A stretch of 64,000 nucleotides of DNA. Source: Candidatus Woesearchaeota archaeon. GTDB lineage: Archaea > Nanobdellota > Nanobdellia > Woesearchaeales > JABGUJ01. Below the pieces are notes generated by a model that saw only the letters and a program-made list of their open reading frames with translations, made no database searches and had not been told where the DNA came from. Position 1 is the stretch's first letter. Each line of letters begins with the position of its first letter. The DNA lies in assembly GCA_018646625.1 (NCBI GenBank), contig JABGUJ010000001.1, forward strand, positions 131,534 to 195,533, written 5' to 3'. The translations under genes were made by a program, and so were the position numbers. Of this stretch, positions 24,828 to 32,890 are shown piece after piece.

Positions 24828-26018
24828 ATGAAGACAGACAAAGTAAAGTTAGTTAGTAACGAACTAGAAGTATGGATTGACGGAATCAGCGCAGAAGACG
24901 CAATAGCTGCAATTAAGAAATTACCTGAACACGGACCAGTTTTTTTCGTAGATCCTGAAGTTAATCTAAGAGATGCTATGGAAATAAATATCTCCAAAGC
25001 TAAAAGTTCCGCAGAATTAAATTCACGAGCACAAGCCGCATTGAGACTGACATCCGATGAAGTAAAACGATTAGGCGGAACCCTATACGCAGGAAGTTAT
25101 GTAGGAAAGTCAACAAAAGGATTAGACTACAGTCCATACAGAACAACAACACTCTCTGTCCCATTAGGACAAGGACTAACTTCCATTGCAGGACACCAAA
25201 TTCTTTTTGGAATGGCAGATACAAAAAGTGCCAGCATCGCTTATGAAACACTAAGACAATTAGGACCTTTAGTTATAGCACTAACTGCGTCGTCACCATT
25301 CAGCGCACATTCTAACGGCGAAACAGTAAACAGTTCACGAATTGCCCACGTATATCCACAAAGTTGTGCCGAACTGCCAGACATAATGCATGGAACACCC
25401 CCAGTACTTGAAGACGTAGAAGATTGGTATGCAGCACACGCTGAAATCAACAAAGAACTTCACAGAAAATTTCGTAACGGAGAACTAACCATAGATGAAA
25501 GATTTCACACCAAAGGATTTGATCAACCTTCACATTTGGCCCCTCACCAAATCTACTGGCACGTAAGACCTAGATTTGATCACGCAACTAACGGAGATGA
25601 TAGCACCATAATGTCATTAGAATATCGAATAGGAGATATGCCAATGAGTGCAAAAAGACTAACTGCACTAAACTCATTCATAATGGGAAGCGTATCTGAA
25701 GCCATACAACAAGGCAAACCGCATTTCTTTGACACACATGTACCAAGAGAAACATTGAAAGGATTAGAATATGCCGCAGCCAAAGACGGATTAGATGCAA
25801 CATATAATGGCGCACCTCTTGCAGAAGTAATAGACTTACATGCAAAAATTGCAGAAAGAGGAATTACTGATGAAAACCACACAGAAATGCATGCAGGAAT
25901 ACAAGATATCTTACAAAACGGAAACGACGCAGCAAGAATGAGAGCTCATTTCGGAGAAGGTCAAATTCCCTCTCACGAACAAATAAGAAAGTACGCTGTT
26001 GAGCAGTTTCAAGGCTAA
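24828..26018 (+). CDS. GCS2-like glutamate-cysteine ligase/carboxylate-amine ligase
   Basis: A 396-residue protein that follows the GCS2 (YbdK/EgtA-like) order: NELEV (11-15; substrate/ATP acidic pair), MEINISKAKSSAEL (51-64), GHQILFG (122-128, where the family has GLHVHVG), LGPLVIALTASSPF (145-158), WHVRPR (244-249) and SLEYRIGD (263-270). This family joins the gamma-carboxylate of Glu or a similar acid to an amine using ATP. The metal-binding His pair is reduced to one His, so the substrate or metal use may differ. Neighbours (GNAT-like, two M20 peptidases, LysRS) suggest a peptide-like metabolite. I am fairly confident of the fold, not of the product. Confidence 0.72.
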   Translation: MKTDKVKLVSNELEVWIDGISAEDAIAAIKKLPEHGPVFFVDPEVNLRDAMEINISKAKSSAELNSRAQAALRLTSDEVKRLGGTLYAGSYVGKSTKGLDYSPYRTTTLSVPLGQGLTSIAGHQILFGMADTKSASIAYETLRQLGPLVIALTASSPFSAHSNGETVNSSRIAHVYPQSCAELPDIMHGTPPVLEDVEDWYAAHAEINKELHRKFRNGELTIDERFHTKGFDQPSHLAPHQIYWHVRPRFDHATNGDDSTIMSLEYRIGDMPMSAKRLTALNSFIMGSVSEAIQQGKPHFFDTHVPRETLKGLEYAAAKDGLDATYNGAPLAEVIDLHAKIAERGITDENHTEMHAGIQDILQNGNDAARMRAHFGEGQIPSHEQIRKYAVEQFQG

Positions 26019-26069
26019 AAATATAAAGACGAAAAACATACCAAAGATAAAAATGAAGAGGAGGACAAA

Positions 26070-27344
26070 ATGAATCCTGTAGAACTAACGAAAGAACTAG
26101 TAAGCATAAATTCAGCCAACCCTTTCAAAACAATAAAGGTTGGAGGACAAACGATAGGAATAGGTAATGAGCAAGAAATTGTGAAATATCTTGAAAAAAA
26201 ACTTATCAGTGCAGGATTCTCTGTTAAAAAACAGCTAGTTCAAGAAGAAGAAATAACTGAAGATGAAAGAGGAAGACGCATCGTCATACCACAAAGGTAT
26301 AATCTTCTTGCAGAAAAAGGAATTGGCGACTCTTCACTTCTTTTCTTTGGCCATATCGATACAGTAGATGTAAAAAATGGTTGGAGCTCAGACCCATTTG
26401 AACCAACAATAAAAATTGTTGACGGAAAAGAAAGAATATATGGACTTGGCTCTAACGACATGAAGGGCGGCATTTCCACAATTGTTGCAGCAACAAGCAG
26501 AATCGATCCAAAAGAATACAAAATAAAAGTTGCATTCTTGGCCGACGAAGAATTTTGGTCGTTTGGCGCAGTTGAACTTCTAAAATCTGATTTTTTAGAT
26601 GATGTAAAAGCAGCAATCGTGCCAGAAATAGGCGAATCAGACAGAAGAACCAACAGTCAAGGAATAATTCTTGGAAGAATGGGAAGAACGGAATACCATT
26701 TTTCAATAACAGGTAAAGCAGCTCACGGCGCATTAGCAAGAGAAAGTAAAGATGCAATAAACGCCATTCACGAATCTGTGAAACTGCAAAAAAAGATAAT
26801 AGAATATTGCGAAAAATGCGAAAAAGAATTCTCTCATGGAAACATTCATCTGAAAAACTCCGCATTCATCAACCATCATGACGGAGGAAAAGGAATACTT
26901 TCAATTTCAGAGAACGCATCCTTCAATCTAGATAGATCATTTGTAATGAATGAGAACATGGATGAAGAAATTAATATTCTACGCAACATCGTTAAAGAAT
27001 GCCATCAAGATGAAACATTAAACCCGAACACGAAAGTTGAGATAAGTGAAAGACGTGCTACGCCTGCCGCAAAACCATACTTTGTCTCGCCAGAACATCC
27101 TTTTGTGAAATTCGTAACAAAGAAGGTTATGGATCATTATGGCAACTACGAATACGGCATAGGATACTCGGTTGCAGATGAAAACAGAATCGCAAACCTA
27201 AACATACCAACCATCGTACTCGGACCAATAGGAAGTGATTGTCACAGCCCAGACGAATGGGTTGACGTAGAGAGTTTAAACACTTTAACAAAAACATACA
27301 TCGACATTTGCGAAAGCTTTCCAAGATACCTTGCAGAACAATGA
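26070..27344 (+). CDS. M20-family metallopeptidase (first of pair)
   Basis: A 424-residue ArgE/DapE/carboxypeptidase-like enzyme with a dinuclear zinc site: FFGHIDTVD (His95, Asp97), GSNDMKGG (Asp130) and ADEEFWSFG (Glu160-Glu161, base and ligand), and a distal His in SDCHSPDEW. A dimerisation domain interrupts the catalytic domain at about 205-320, as usual. Family members remove acyl groups or cleave dipeptides and C-terminal residues. A GAGGAGG ribosome binding site precedes the ATG. Its TGA overlaps the start of a second M20 gene. Together with the GCS2-like ligase it may complete or degrade a conjugated amino acid. Confidence 0.9.
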   Translation: MNPVELTKELVSINSANPFKTIKVGGQTIGIGNEQEIVKYLEKKLISAGFSVKKQLVQEEEITEDERGRRIVIPQRYNLLAEKGIGDSSLLFFGHIDTVDVKNGWSSDPFEPTIKIVDGKERIYGLGSNDMKGGISTIVAATSRIDPKEYKIKVAFLADEEFWSFGAVELLKSDFLDDVKAAIVPEIGESDRRTNSQGIILGRMGRTEYHFSITGKAAHGALARESKDAINAIHESVKLQKKIIEYCEKCEKEFSHGNIHLKNSAFINHHDGGKGILSISENASFNLDRSFVMNENMDEEINILRNIVKECHQDETLNPNTKVEISERRATPAAKPYFVSPEHPFVKFVTKKVMDHYGNYEYGIGYSVADENRIANLNIPTIVLGPIGSDCHSPDEWVDVESLNTLTKTYIDICESFPRYLAEQ

Positions 27345-28603
27345 TATTAGACCTAACGAAAGAATTTATTGAAGAGAGAAGCACTTCATACCACGAGCTT
27401 TCCTTAGTTGAACGAATTGCAAAACTACTAGATGCGAAAGGAATTCCTGCAAAAGTTGACAGATTTAATCCAAGAGACTACAGCCCAAGTGCCCCGGACA
27501 CCGAAACCGCAAATCTATATGTAGATATAGGAGAAGGTAGCGAAACATTATTCCTTTACGCGCACACAGACGTAGTTGAAGCACCAGATTCATTATTCAC
27601 ACCAACAATTGAACACGGAAAACTAAAAGGAAGAGGAACCGCAGACATGAAAACTGCCTTGGCAGGATTAGTCACAACACTCATACGAGATTACGAACAA
27701 CTCAAACACACAGGAAAACGAATTATATTTGGATTCATAGCAGATGAAGAAACCTCGGCTTCAGGAATCAAACGTTTTGTTGATGTATACAAACCAGAAG
27801 AACTAGAACTTAGATGCGTACTTATGGAGCCAACAAATGATTTCAATCAAATAGATGTGGGTGGAAGAGGATACACCTTCCTCAACTTAAGAGGCAGCAT
27901 GAAAGAGACAATCGCTTCATTCAGAAGAATACTCGAACATAAGCAAGAACTTTTAGCACAATATCCAGATCTAAATGATGGCTTCGGACCAGCAACGTTA
28001 GAAATAACTAAAGTGGCCTGTGACTGGAGTCCACCACTATCAACAACAACAATTGTTGAGGGAAAAGCCTGTCACGCCAGCACACCACACGAAGGAGAAA
28101 ATGCATTAGAAAAAGCAATCTTACTATATCCAAACACCACATACATAGTTACATCAGATACAGAAGGACCCAACTCCTTACCATCATCTGCAAGATTACT
28201 CACACACCCTACAAAACTCTCGGAACACCTTTGTGATGCGAATATCGATATCAGAACCAACTTGGCTGCAAGTCAAAACGATGCATTACTACAAGCAATG
28301 AGAAAACTACTCTCGCCAGGAGTTACTTACCAAATTAGAGATAAAGGATGCGCATTCAAAACCAAAGACCGAGCGTTCATTGATGCATGCAAGAACGCAA
28401 CAGATCAAGAAGTAAGAGAAGTTATTGCACAAGGAGGAAGTGATGCACCGTACCTCTTAGAATTAACTGACAAACTAATCCCGGGATTCGGACCAGGGAA
28501 CTTGGCAGTCTGTCACACAGATAATGAGTTTGTTTCACTAAACGCGTTATATCAAACTCCCGAAGTAGTACGAAGAATAATTCGAAACTTCGAAGCAATC
28601 TAG
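27341..28603 (+). CDS. M20-family metallopeptidase (second of pair)
   Basis: A 420-residue enzyme of the same family as its upstream neighbour, with YAHTDVVE (His75, Asp77), GTADMKTA (Asp102) and ADEETSASG (Glu136-Glu137). The end has CHTDNEFV with the closing ligand His. A lid/dimerisation domain lies at about 180-290. The ATG overlaps the preceding TGA (ATGA), so the pair is translationally coupled. Two adjacent but divergent paralogues suggest two steps or two substrates, for example a deacylase and a dipeptidase. LysRS follows after 51 nt. Confidence 0.9.
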   Translation: MILDLTKEFIEERSTSYHELSLVERIAKLLDAKGIPAKVDRFNPRDYSPSAPDTETANLYVDIGEGSETLFLYAHTDVVEAPDSLFTPTIEHGKLKGRGTADMKTALAGLVTTLIRDYEQLKHTGKRIIFGFIADEETSASGIKRFVDVYKPEELELRCVLMEPTNDFNQIDVGGRGYTFLNLRGSMKETIASFRRILEHKQELLAQYPDLNDGFGPATLEITKVACDWSPPLSTTTIVEGKACHASTPHEGENALEKAILLYPNTTYIVTSDTEGPNSLPSSARLLTHPTKLSEHLCDANIDIRTNLAASQNDALLQAMRKLLSPGVTYQIRDKGCAFKTKDRAFIDACKNATDQEVREVIAQGGSDAPYLLELTDKLIPGFGPGNLAVCHTDNEFVSLNALYQTPEVVRRIIRNFEAI

Positions 28604-28654
28604 AATTCAAGATGAAAAAACAAACAATAGCGATAGCTATGCACGGAGGAAAAA

Positions 28655-30136
28655 ATGGCAACAATCGATGGAATTGATCCACTAAGACTAAAAGAAGTTG
28701 AAAGAATCAGAGAACAAGGAGAAAATCCTTATCCATATAGTTACGAAGTTTCAGCAACAACAACCCAAATCCAAGATAAAGGAAAGAAACTAGAACCTGG
28801 AGAATCACTTGAAGATCGAGTTGGCATCGCAGGCAGAGTAATGGCTGTACGAGATATTGGAAAGATCGCATTCCTAGATCTCCAAGATCAACATGGACGA
28901 GTACAACTATGTGTACGAAAAAATCATGTTGGAGCAGAAGCATACAACAGATTAAAGAAAGTCGCAACAGGAGATATAATTGGCGTGGAAGGGAACATTG
29001 CAAGAACACGAAGAGGAGAAGTCAGTGTAGATGTTGACGATCACGCATTATTGGCTAAAGCACTAAGACACCTACCAGAGAAGTTTCACGGATTAAAAGA
29101 TAAAGAAACTCGTTACAGACAAAGAGAATTGGATCTAATTGTCAATCCAGATTCAAAAGCAGTATTTCTAAAAAGATCAAGAGCAATTGCTCTAATGAGA
29201 AATTACTTAGATGCCCAAAGCTTTGTAGAAGTTGAAGTACCAACACTTCAAACAATCTACGGAGGTGCATCAGCAAGACCGTTCACAACACAACTAAACG
29301 CACTGGGCATACCACTATACCTAAGCATCTCACCCGAACTTTATCTAAAGAGACTTATCGTGGGAGGAATCGACAGAAACTACACCATTTGTAAAAACTT
29401 TAGAAACGAAGGCATAGACAAAACCCACAACCCTGAATTTACAATGATGGAATGTTATGCTGCCTTCTGGGACTACAATGATATGATGCGTTTAACTGAA
29501 GAAATGTATGAACATATTTTCCGAGAAGTTAATGGCAAGACCACAGTAACTTATGATAAAAAAGAACTCGACTTTGCAGCCCCATGGGAACGAAGAACCA
29601 TGTACGACGCAATTAAACAAGCAACTGGTGTGGACGTTGCAAACATGGACAGAGATGAAATCATCGCAGCAATAACAGAACACGGTCTAAAAGGTGTCCC
29701 ATATGTCGCAGAAGAAGACACAAGAGGAGAACTAGTCCAAGAAATCTTTGAAGGCAATGTAGAAGATACATTAACTGGACCAATCTTCATCACAGATCAT
29801 CCAAAAGAATCTACGCCGTTATGCAAAGGCCACAGAAAAGATCCTAACTTGATTGAACGCTTTGAACCTTTTGCCGCGGGCATGGAAATTGGAAATGCAT
29901 ATTCTGAATTAAATGATCCAGTACTGCAAAGACAACTCTTTGAAGAACAAGCCGCAAAACTAAGAGATGGAAATGAAGAAGCACACCCAATGGATCATGA
30001 ATTCGTAAGAGCACTAGAATACGGCCTACCACCAACCGGCGGCCTAGGATTAGGAATCGACAGGATGGTAATGTTACTAACAGAACAATACTCCATCAGA
30101 GATGTAATCCTTTACCCATTCATGCGACCAGAATAA
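28655..30136 (+). CDS. lysS: Lysyl-tRNA synthetase, class II
   Basis: Charges tRNA-Lys. A full-length 493-residue class II LysRS with an N-terminal OB-fold anticodon-binding domain (about 55-145; IAGRVMAVRDIGKIAFLDLQD), motif 1 near FVEVEVPTLQ, motif 2 in CKNFRNEGIDKTHNPEFTMMECY and motif 3 in GLGLGIDRMVMLLTEQ. Many archaea use the unrelated class I LysRS, so this is the bacterial/eukaryal type. GGAGG lies 8 nt before the ATG. The stop overlaps the following methyltransferase start by 1 nt. It is a genuine synthetase, not a short EpmA-like paralogue, since the anticodon domain is intact. Confidence 0.95.
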   Translation: MATIDGIDPLRLKEVERIREQGENPYPYSYEVSATTTQIQDKGKKLEPGESLEDRVGIAGRVMAVRDIGKIAFLDLQDQHGRVQLCVRKNHVGAEAYNRLKKVATGDIIGVEGNIARTRRGEVSVDVDDHALLAKALRHLPEKFHGLKDKETRYRQRELDLIVNPDSKAVFLKRSRAIALMRNYLDAQSFVEVEVPTLQTIYGGASARPFTTQLNALGIPLYLSISPELYLKRLIVGGIDRNYTICKNFRNEGIDKTHNPEFTMMECYAAFWDYNDMMRLTEEMYEHIFREVNGKTTVTYDKKELDFAAPWERRTMYDAIKQATGVDVANMDRDEIIAAITEHGLKGVPYVAEEDTRGELVQEIFEGNVEDTLTGPIFITDHPKESTPLCKGHRKDPNLIERFEPFAAGMEIGNAYSELNDPVLQRQLFEEQAAKLRDGNEEAHPMDHEFVRALEYGLPPTGGLGLGIDRMVMLLTEQYSIRDVILYPFMRPE

Positions 30137-30705
30137 TGACTCTAGACCAACGCCTCCTGACAGGCAAGGATAGAAGAGATTACGAAAAGGTCAGGCTATT
30201 TTTTGGGGAAGTAGCCAAACATATTCCCCTTAGTGCCGACACTCCGATTGTCGACCTCTGCTGCGGCAACGGAATGCTCGGCTTTTATTTTTTAGAACTT
30301 TACCCAGAAGGTTATGTGCATTTCTATGATCAACAACAAACAGAAAGATTTAGAGAACTCGCCGAAGGAAAAACCAATTACACCTTCCATCAAGAAGACA
30401 TCAACACTCTAACGCAAACAGAAGAAGGAATACTCCTTTCAATACACGCCTGCTATATTTTAACAGACAAAGTAATTGAGTTAGGGTTACAAGAACACAA
30501 ACCATTTGCAATAATGCCTTGCTGCCACAGAAGAGAAATGATCCAGCAATGCGAAACTCCACCACACGTTCTACACACATATGGCTTGGCCGATTACATA
30601 GACATTACAAGAGCCAACGCAATAAGAGATCAAGGAAGATCATGCACATTAACAGAAATAAAAAGAAATAGAAAAAAGAAAAATAATTTAATTATTGTAC
30701 CTTAA
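30136..30705 (+). CDS. SAM-dependent methyltransferase-like protein (Methyltransf_32/METTL25-like)
   Basis: A 189-residue class I methyltransferase fold. Motif I is VDLCCGNGMLGF (39-50). The LLSIHACYILTDKVI and AIMPCCHR segments match the HaCG-x-LT and PCC blocks typical of the METTL25/GSTCD-like family (Methyltransf_32 in Pfam), whose substrates are proteins or RNA. The C-terminus is very basic. It starts 1 nt inside the lysS stop codon and is probably co-expressed, so a role in translation or tRNA is reasonable but unproved. It overlaps the convergent gene at 30692 by 14 nt. Confidence 0.8.
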   Translation: MTLDQRLLTGKDRRDYEKVRLFFGEVAKHIPLSADTPIVDLCCGNGMLGFYFLELYPEGYVHFYDQQQTERFRELAEGKTNYTFHQEDINTLTQTEEGILLSIHACYILTDKVIELGLQEHKPFAIMPCCHRREMIQQCETPPHVLHTYGLADYIDITRANAIRDQGRSCTLTEIKRNRKKKNNLIIVP

Positions 30706-31738
30706 CAAACGCTCCACCTTCTACAGTAAAAAGATCGTATGGCTTTTCTATGTCGCCGAATGCATCAAACACAACTGTACCTGCAACACCATCAAATGAT
30801 TTTACAAGTTTCATTCCTTCAACAACATCATCTGATTTTTCTGCAGCCAAAGCAACAACATTCATTGTATCGTATGCCTCACCAGAGTATAACTTAGGAT
30901 CTTCTCCAAACTTTGCAAGATACTTAGCTGCAAAATCAGAGTACTTATCACCTTCAGCCATAGGAACCGTTATCAAGATACCCTCACCGAAAGGCAAGAC
31001 TTCACTATCCTTTGCACCTTCAACCGCAACAACCTGCGCTTCAATACCCATTTCTTTAATTTGCTTCAAAGCGAGTGCCGCATCTTTAGGAAACGCAACC
31101 AAATAGATTGCATCCACATCCTTAATCTTTGTAAGTTGAGTTCTAAAGTCTTTAGAGTCCGGTTCAAAACTTTCTGTTGCAAAAATCTTATCACCAATCT
31201 CTGCTTTAACAACATCCCTTAAGCCAACACCATAATCATGGCTAATATGCAATATTGCAATTTCACTAAAACCCTTCTCAACCATCAACTTAGCACCAAC
31301 TTTACCCTGTAATGCATCTGAAGGAGCCAACCTAAACACATGCTCACCGGCATCAGTTATTGAAGGAGCCGTAGCTGACGGAGATATTACCAACACACCA
31401 TCTAATTCTGCAACAGGCGCAATTGCCAGCAACTCAGGTGAACAAACAACAATAATTGCATCAACTTTGTGAACATCTCTTAAAGTTCTATATGCACCTA
31501 GTGCATCTTTACCATTACATCTACCATCTTGATAAAACATTTCAACTTCTAAATCTGAAGCCGCTAGTTCAACACCCTTTCTTATTGGCTCACCAATAAA
31601 AGCAGCATCTCCAGTTAACGGTCCAATGAAACCAACCTTCAATATATCTTCTTTAACAGGTTGACCAGTGATCTTTTCAGCACAGCCTACAAAAACTAAA
31701 CACATAATGATCATAATTAAACATAAAATCTTTCTCAT
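30692..31738 (-). CDS. LivJ-type ABC substrate-binding lipoprotein
   Basis: A 348-residue Leu/Ile/Val-type binding protein with lipobox VFVGC (Cys19). Blocks GFIGPLTGDAAFIGEP, YQDGRCNGKDAL, VVCSPELLAIAP, VISPSATAPSI, VFRLAPSD and VAVEGAKDSEVLPFG align with the 9737-10960 product; the two are clear paralogues. It also ends with the same kind of FDAFGDIEKPYDLFTVE segment. GGAGGTG precedes the ATG. No ABC permease or ATPase is adjacent. The divergent neighbour is a tandem Lrp protein, which may sense the same amino acid and control this gene. Confidence 0.91.
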   Translation of the reverse strand: MRKILCLIMIIMCLVFVGCAEKITGQPVKEDILKVGFIGPLTGDAAFIGEPIRKGVELAASDLEVEMFYQDGRCNGKDALGAYRTLRDVHKVDAIIVVCSPELLAIAPVAELDGVLVISPSATAPSITDAGEHVFRLAPSDALQGKVGAKLMVEKGFSEIAILHISHDYGVGLRDVVKAEIGDKIFATESFEPDSKDFRTQLTKIKDVDAIYLVAFPKDAALALKQIKEMGIEAQVVAVEGAKDSEVLPFGEGILITVPMAEGDKYSDFAAKYLAKFGEDPKLYSGEAYDTMNVVALAAEKSDDVVEGMKLVKSFDGVAGTVVFDAFGDIEKPYDLFTVEGGAFVKVQ

Positions 31739-31806
31739 CTTAGCACCTCCACCAAGTTATTCTTATTCAGTGACAAAACAAATACTTAAAACTTTCAACC
31801 AGTTTT

Positions 31807-31853
31807 TTTGCATATTAGAAATATTTAAATAGAAAATACACCAATATGCCAAA
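31807..31853. promoter_or_regulatory. Inverted repeat around the TATA box of the tandem-lrp gene
   Basis: TTTGCATATT (31807-31816) faces AATATGCCAAA (31843-31853), an almost exact reverse complement with one extra C. Between them is the TATA box ATATTTAAATA (about 31820-31830) of the gene starting at 31856. The half-site TTGCATATT is identical to the one at 21249-21257. The repeat also lies upstream of the divergent LivJ-type gene, so one regulator might govern both. Confidence 0.62.
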
Positions 31854-31855
31854 TA

Positions 31856-32827
31856 ATGACTAAAATCGACACTAAAGACCGTAAGATCATATCCGAACTC
31901 GATATGAACGCCCGCATTCCAACCACAGAGTTAGCCAAGAAAGTAGGGCTTTCAAGACAAGCAGTAGAATACAGAATCAATAGGTTAAGAAAAGAAAATG
32001 TACTTATCGGAGCATTCGCAGTTTTTGATAGCACAGTTGTTGGACACTGCTGGTACAGAGTTGCATTACAATTACTAAACACAACTAAAGAAGAAAAAGA
32101 TCTACTCATACAATATCTACAAGACAAAAAAGAAATCATGTGGATAGGAGAAGTAGGAGGAAACTGGGATTTAGTATTCAACTTCTTAGCAAAAGATAAT
32201 TTTGAATTCAACAAAATCTTTGAAGAAATCATAACCCAGAACAAAAATATAATCAAAAGGTATGAAATTCTAATTTACATTAACGTAATAGATATGGAAC
32301 GAAGCTACATATTTGAGCAACAAAGAGAGCGAAGATCATTCTTCCACAAAATGAAATATAATAACAAGATAAAACTTGACGAACTAGACACAAATATAAT
32401 ACGAGAATTATCTAAAAACGCACTAACTCCCGACTTAGAACTAGGAAGAAAATACTCGGTTTCCGGAAAAACCATAAGAAATCGAATAAAAGATTTAGAA
32501 AAACACAAAATAATCTTAGGTTACAGAATGTTCATAAACCCCTCTGCATTAAACTACCTCTCACACATGTTATTCTTAGGAATAAACAATGTAGATTTAC
32601 AAAAAGAAAAAGCACTACAAGAATACCTAAAAACAATCCCTAACGTCGCATTTATTGTAAAACATATAGGCAGATGGAGAATTGGAATGGAAATAGAAAC
32701 CAAAGACGCAAAAGAATTCCAAGACATATTTGTATCAATACGAGGACAGTTCTCAGACATTATCACCGACTTCGAATCATTCCCGCTATTCAAAGATCAT
32801 ACTGTGAACTACTTCCCTGGCATTTAA
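31856..32827 (+). CDS. Tandem Lrp/AsnC-family regulator (two HTH-RAM units)
   Basis: A 323-residue protein with two complete Lrp-like halves. Unit 1 (about 1-155): winged helix DRKIISELDMNARIPTTELA with SRQAVEYRINRLRKENVL, then a RAM domain including WIGEVGGNWDLVFNF. Unit 2 (about 170-320): DTNIIRELSKNALTPDLELG with SGKTIRNRIKDLEKHKII, then a RAM domain with KHIGRWRIGMEIE. A fused pseudo-dimer could bind asymmetric sites and would have two non-identical effector pockets. It starts 30 nt after a TATA box flanked by an inverted repeat and is divergent from the LivJ-type gene. Ligand not deduced. Confidence 0.9.
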   Translation: MTKIDTKDRKIISELDMNARIPTTELAKKVGLSRQAVEYRINRLRKENVLIGAFAVFDSTVVGHCWYRVALQLLNTTKEEKDLLIQYLQDKKEIMWIGEVGGNWDLVFNFLAKDNFEFNKIFEEIITQNKNIIKRYEILIYINVIDMERSYIFEQQRERRSFFHKMKYNNKIKLDELDTNIIRELSKNALTPDLELGRKYSVSGKTIRNRIKDLEKHKIILGYRMFINPSALNYLSHMLFLGINNVDLQKEKALQEYLKTIPNVAFIVKHIGRWRIGMEIETKDAKEFQDIFVSIRGQFSDIITDFESFPLFKDHTVNYFPGI

Positions 32828-32890
32828 ACTCAAGTAGAAAGACTTATAAACATCCATAAGACCTTTCTAGACACAAGGGGGATTGATCTA

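Noticed and set aside
22740-28603. LysW-type lysine or ornithine biosynthesis cluster
   Set aside because: M20 and GNAT-like genes are shared with that pathway, but LysX, LysZ, LysY and the LysW carrier are absent and the ligase is of the GCS2 family.
28655-30136. EpmA/GenX-type LysRS paralogue
   Set aside because: The protein keeps the N-terminal OB anticodon-binding domain and full length, so it is a regular LysRS.
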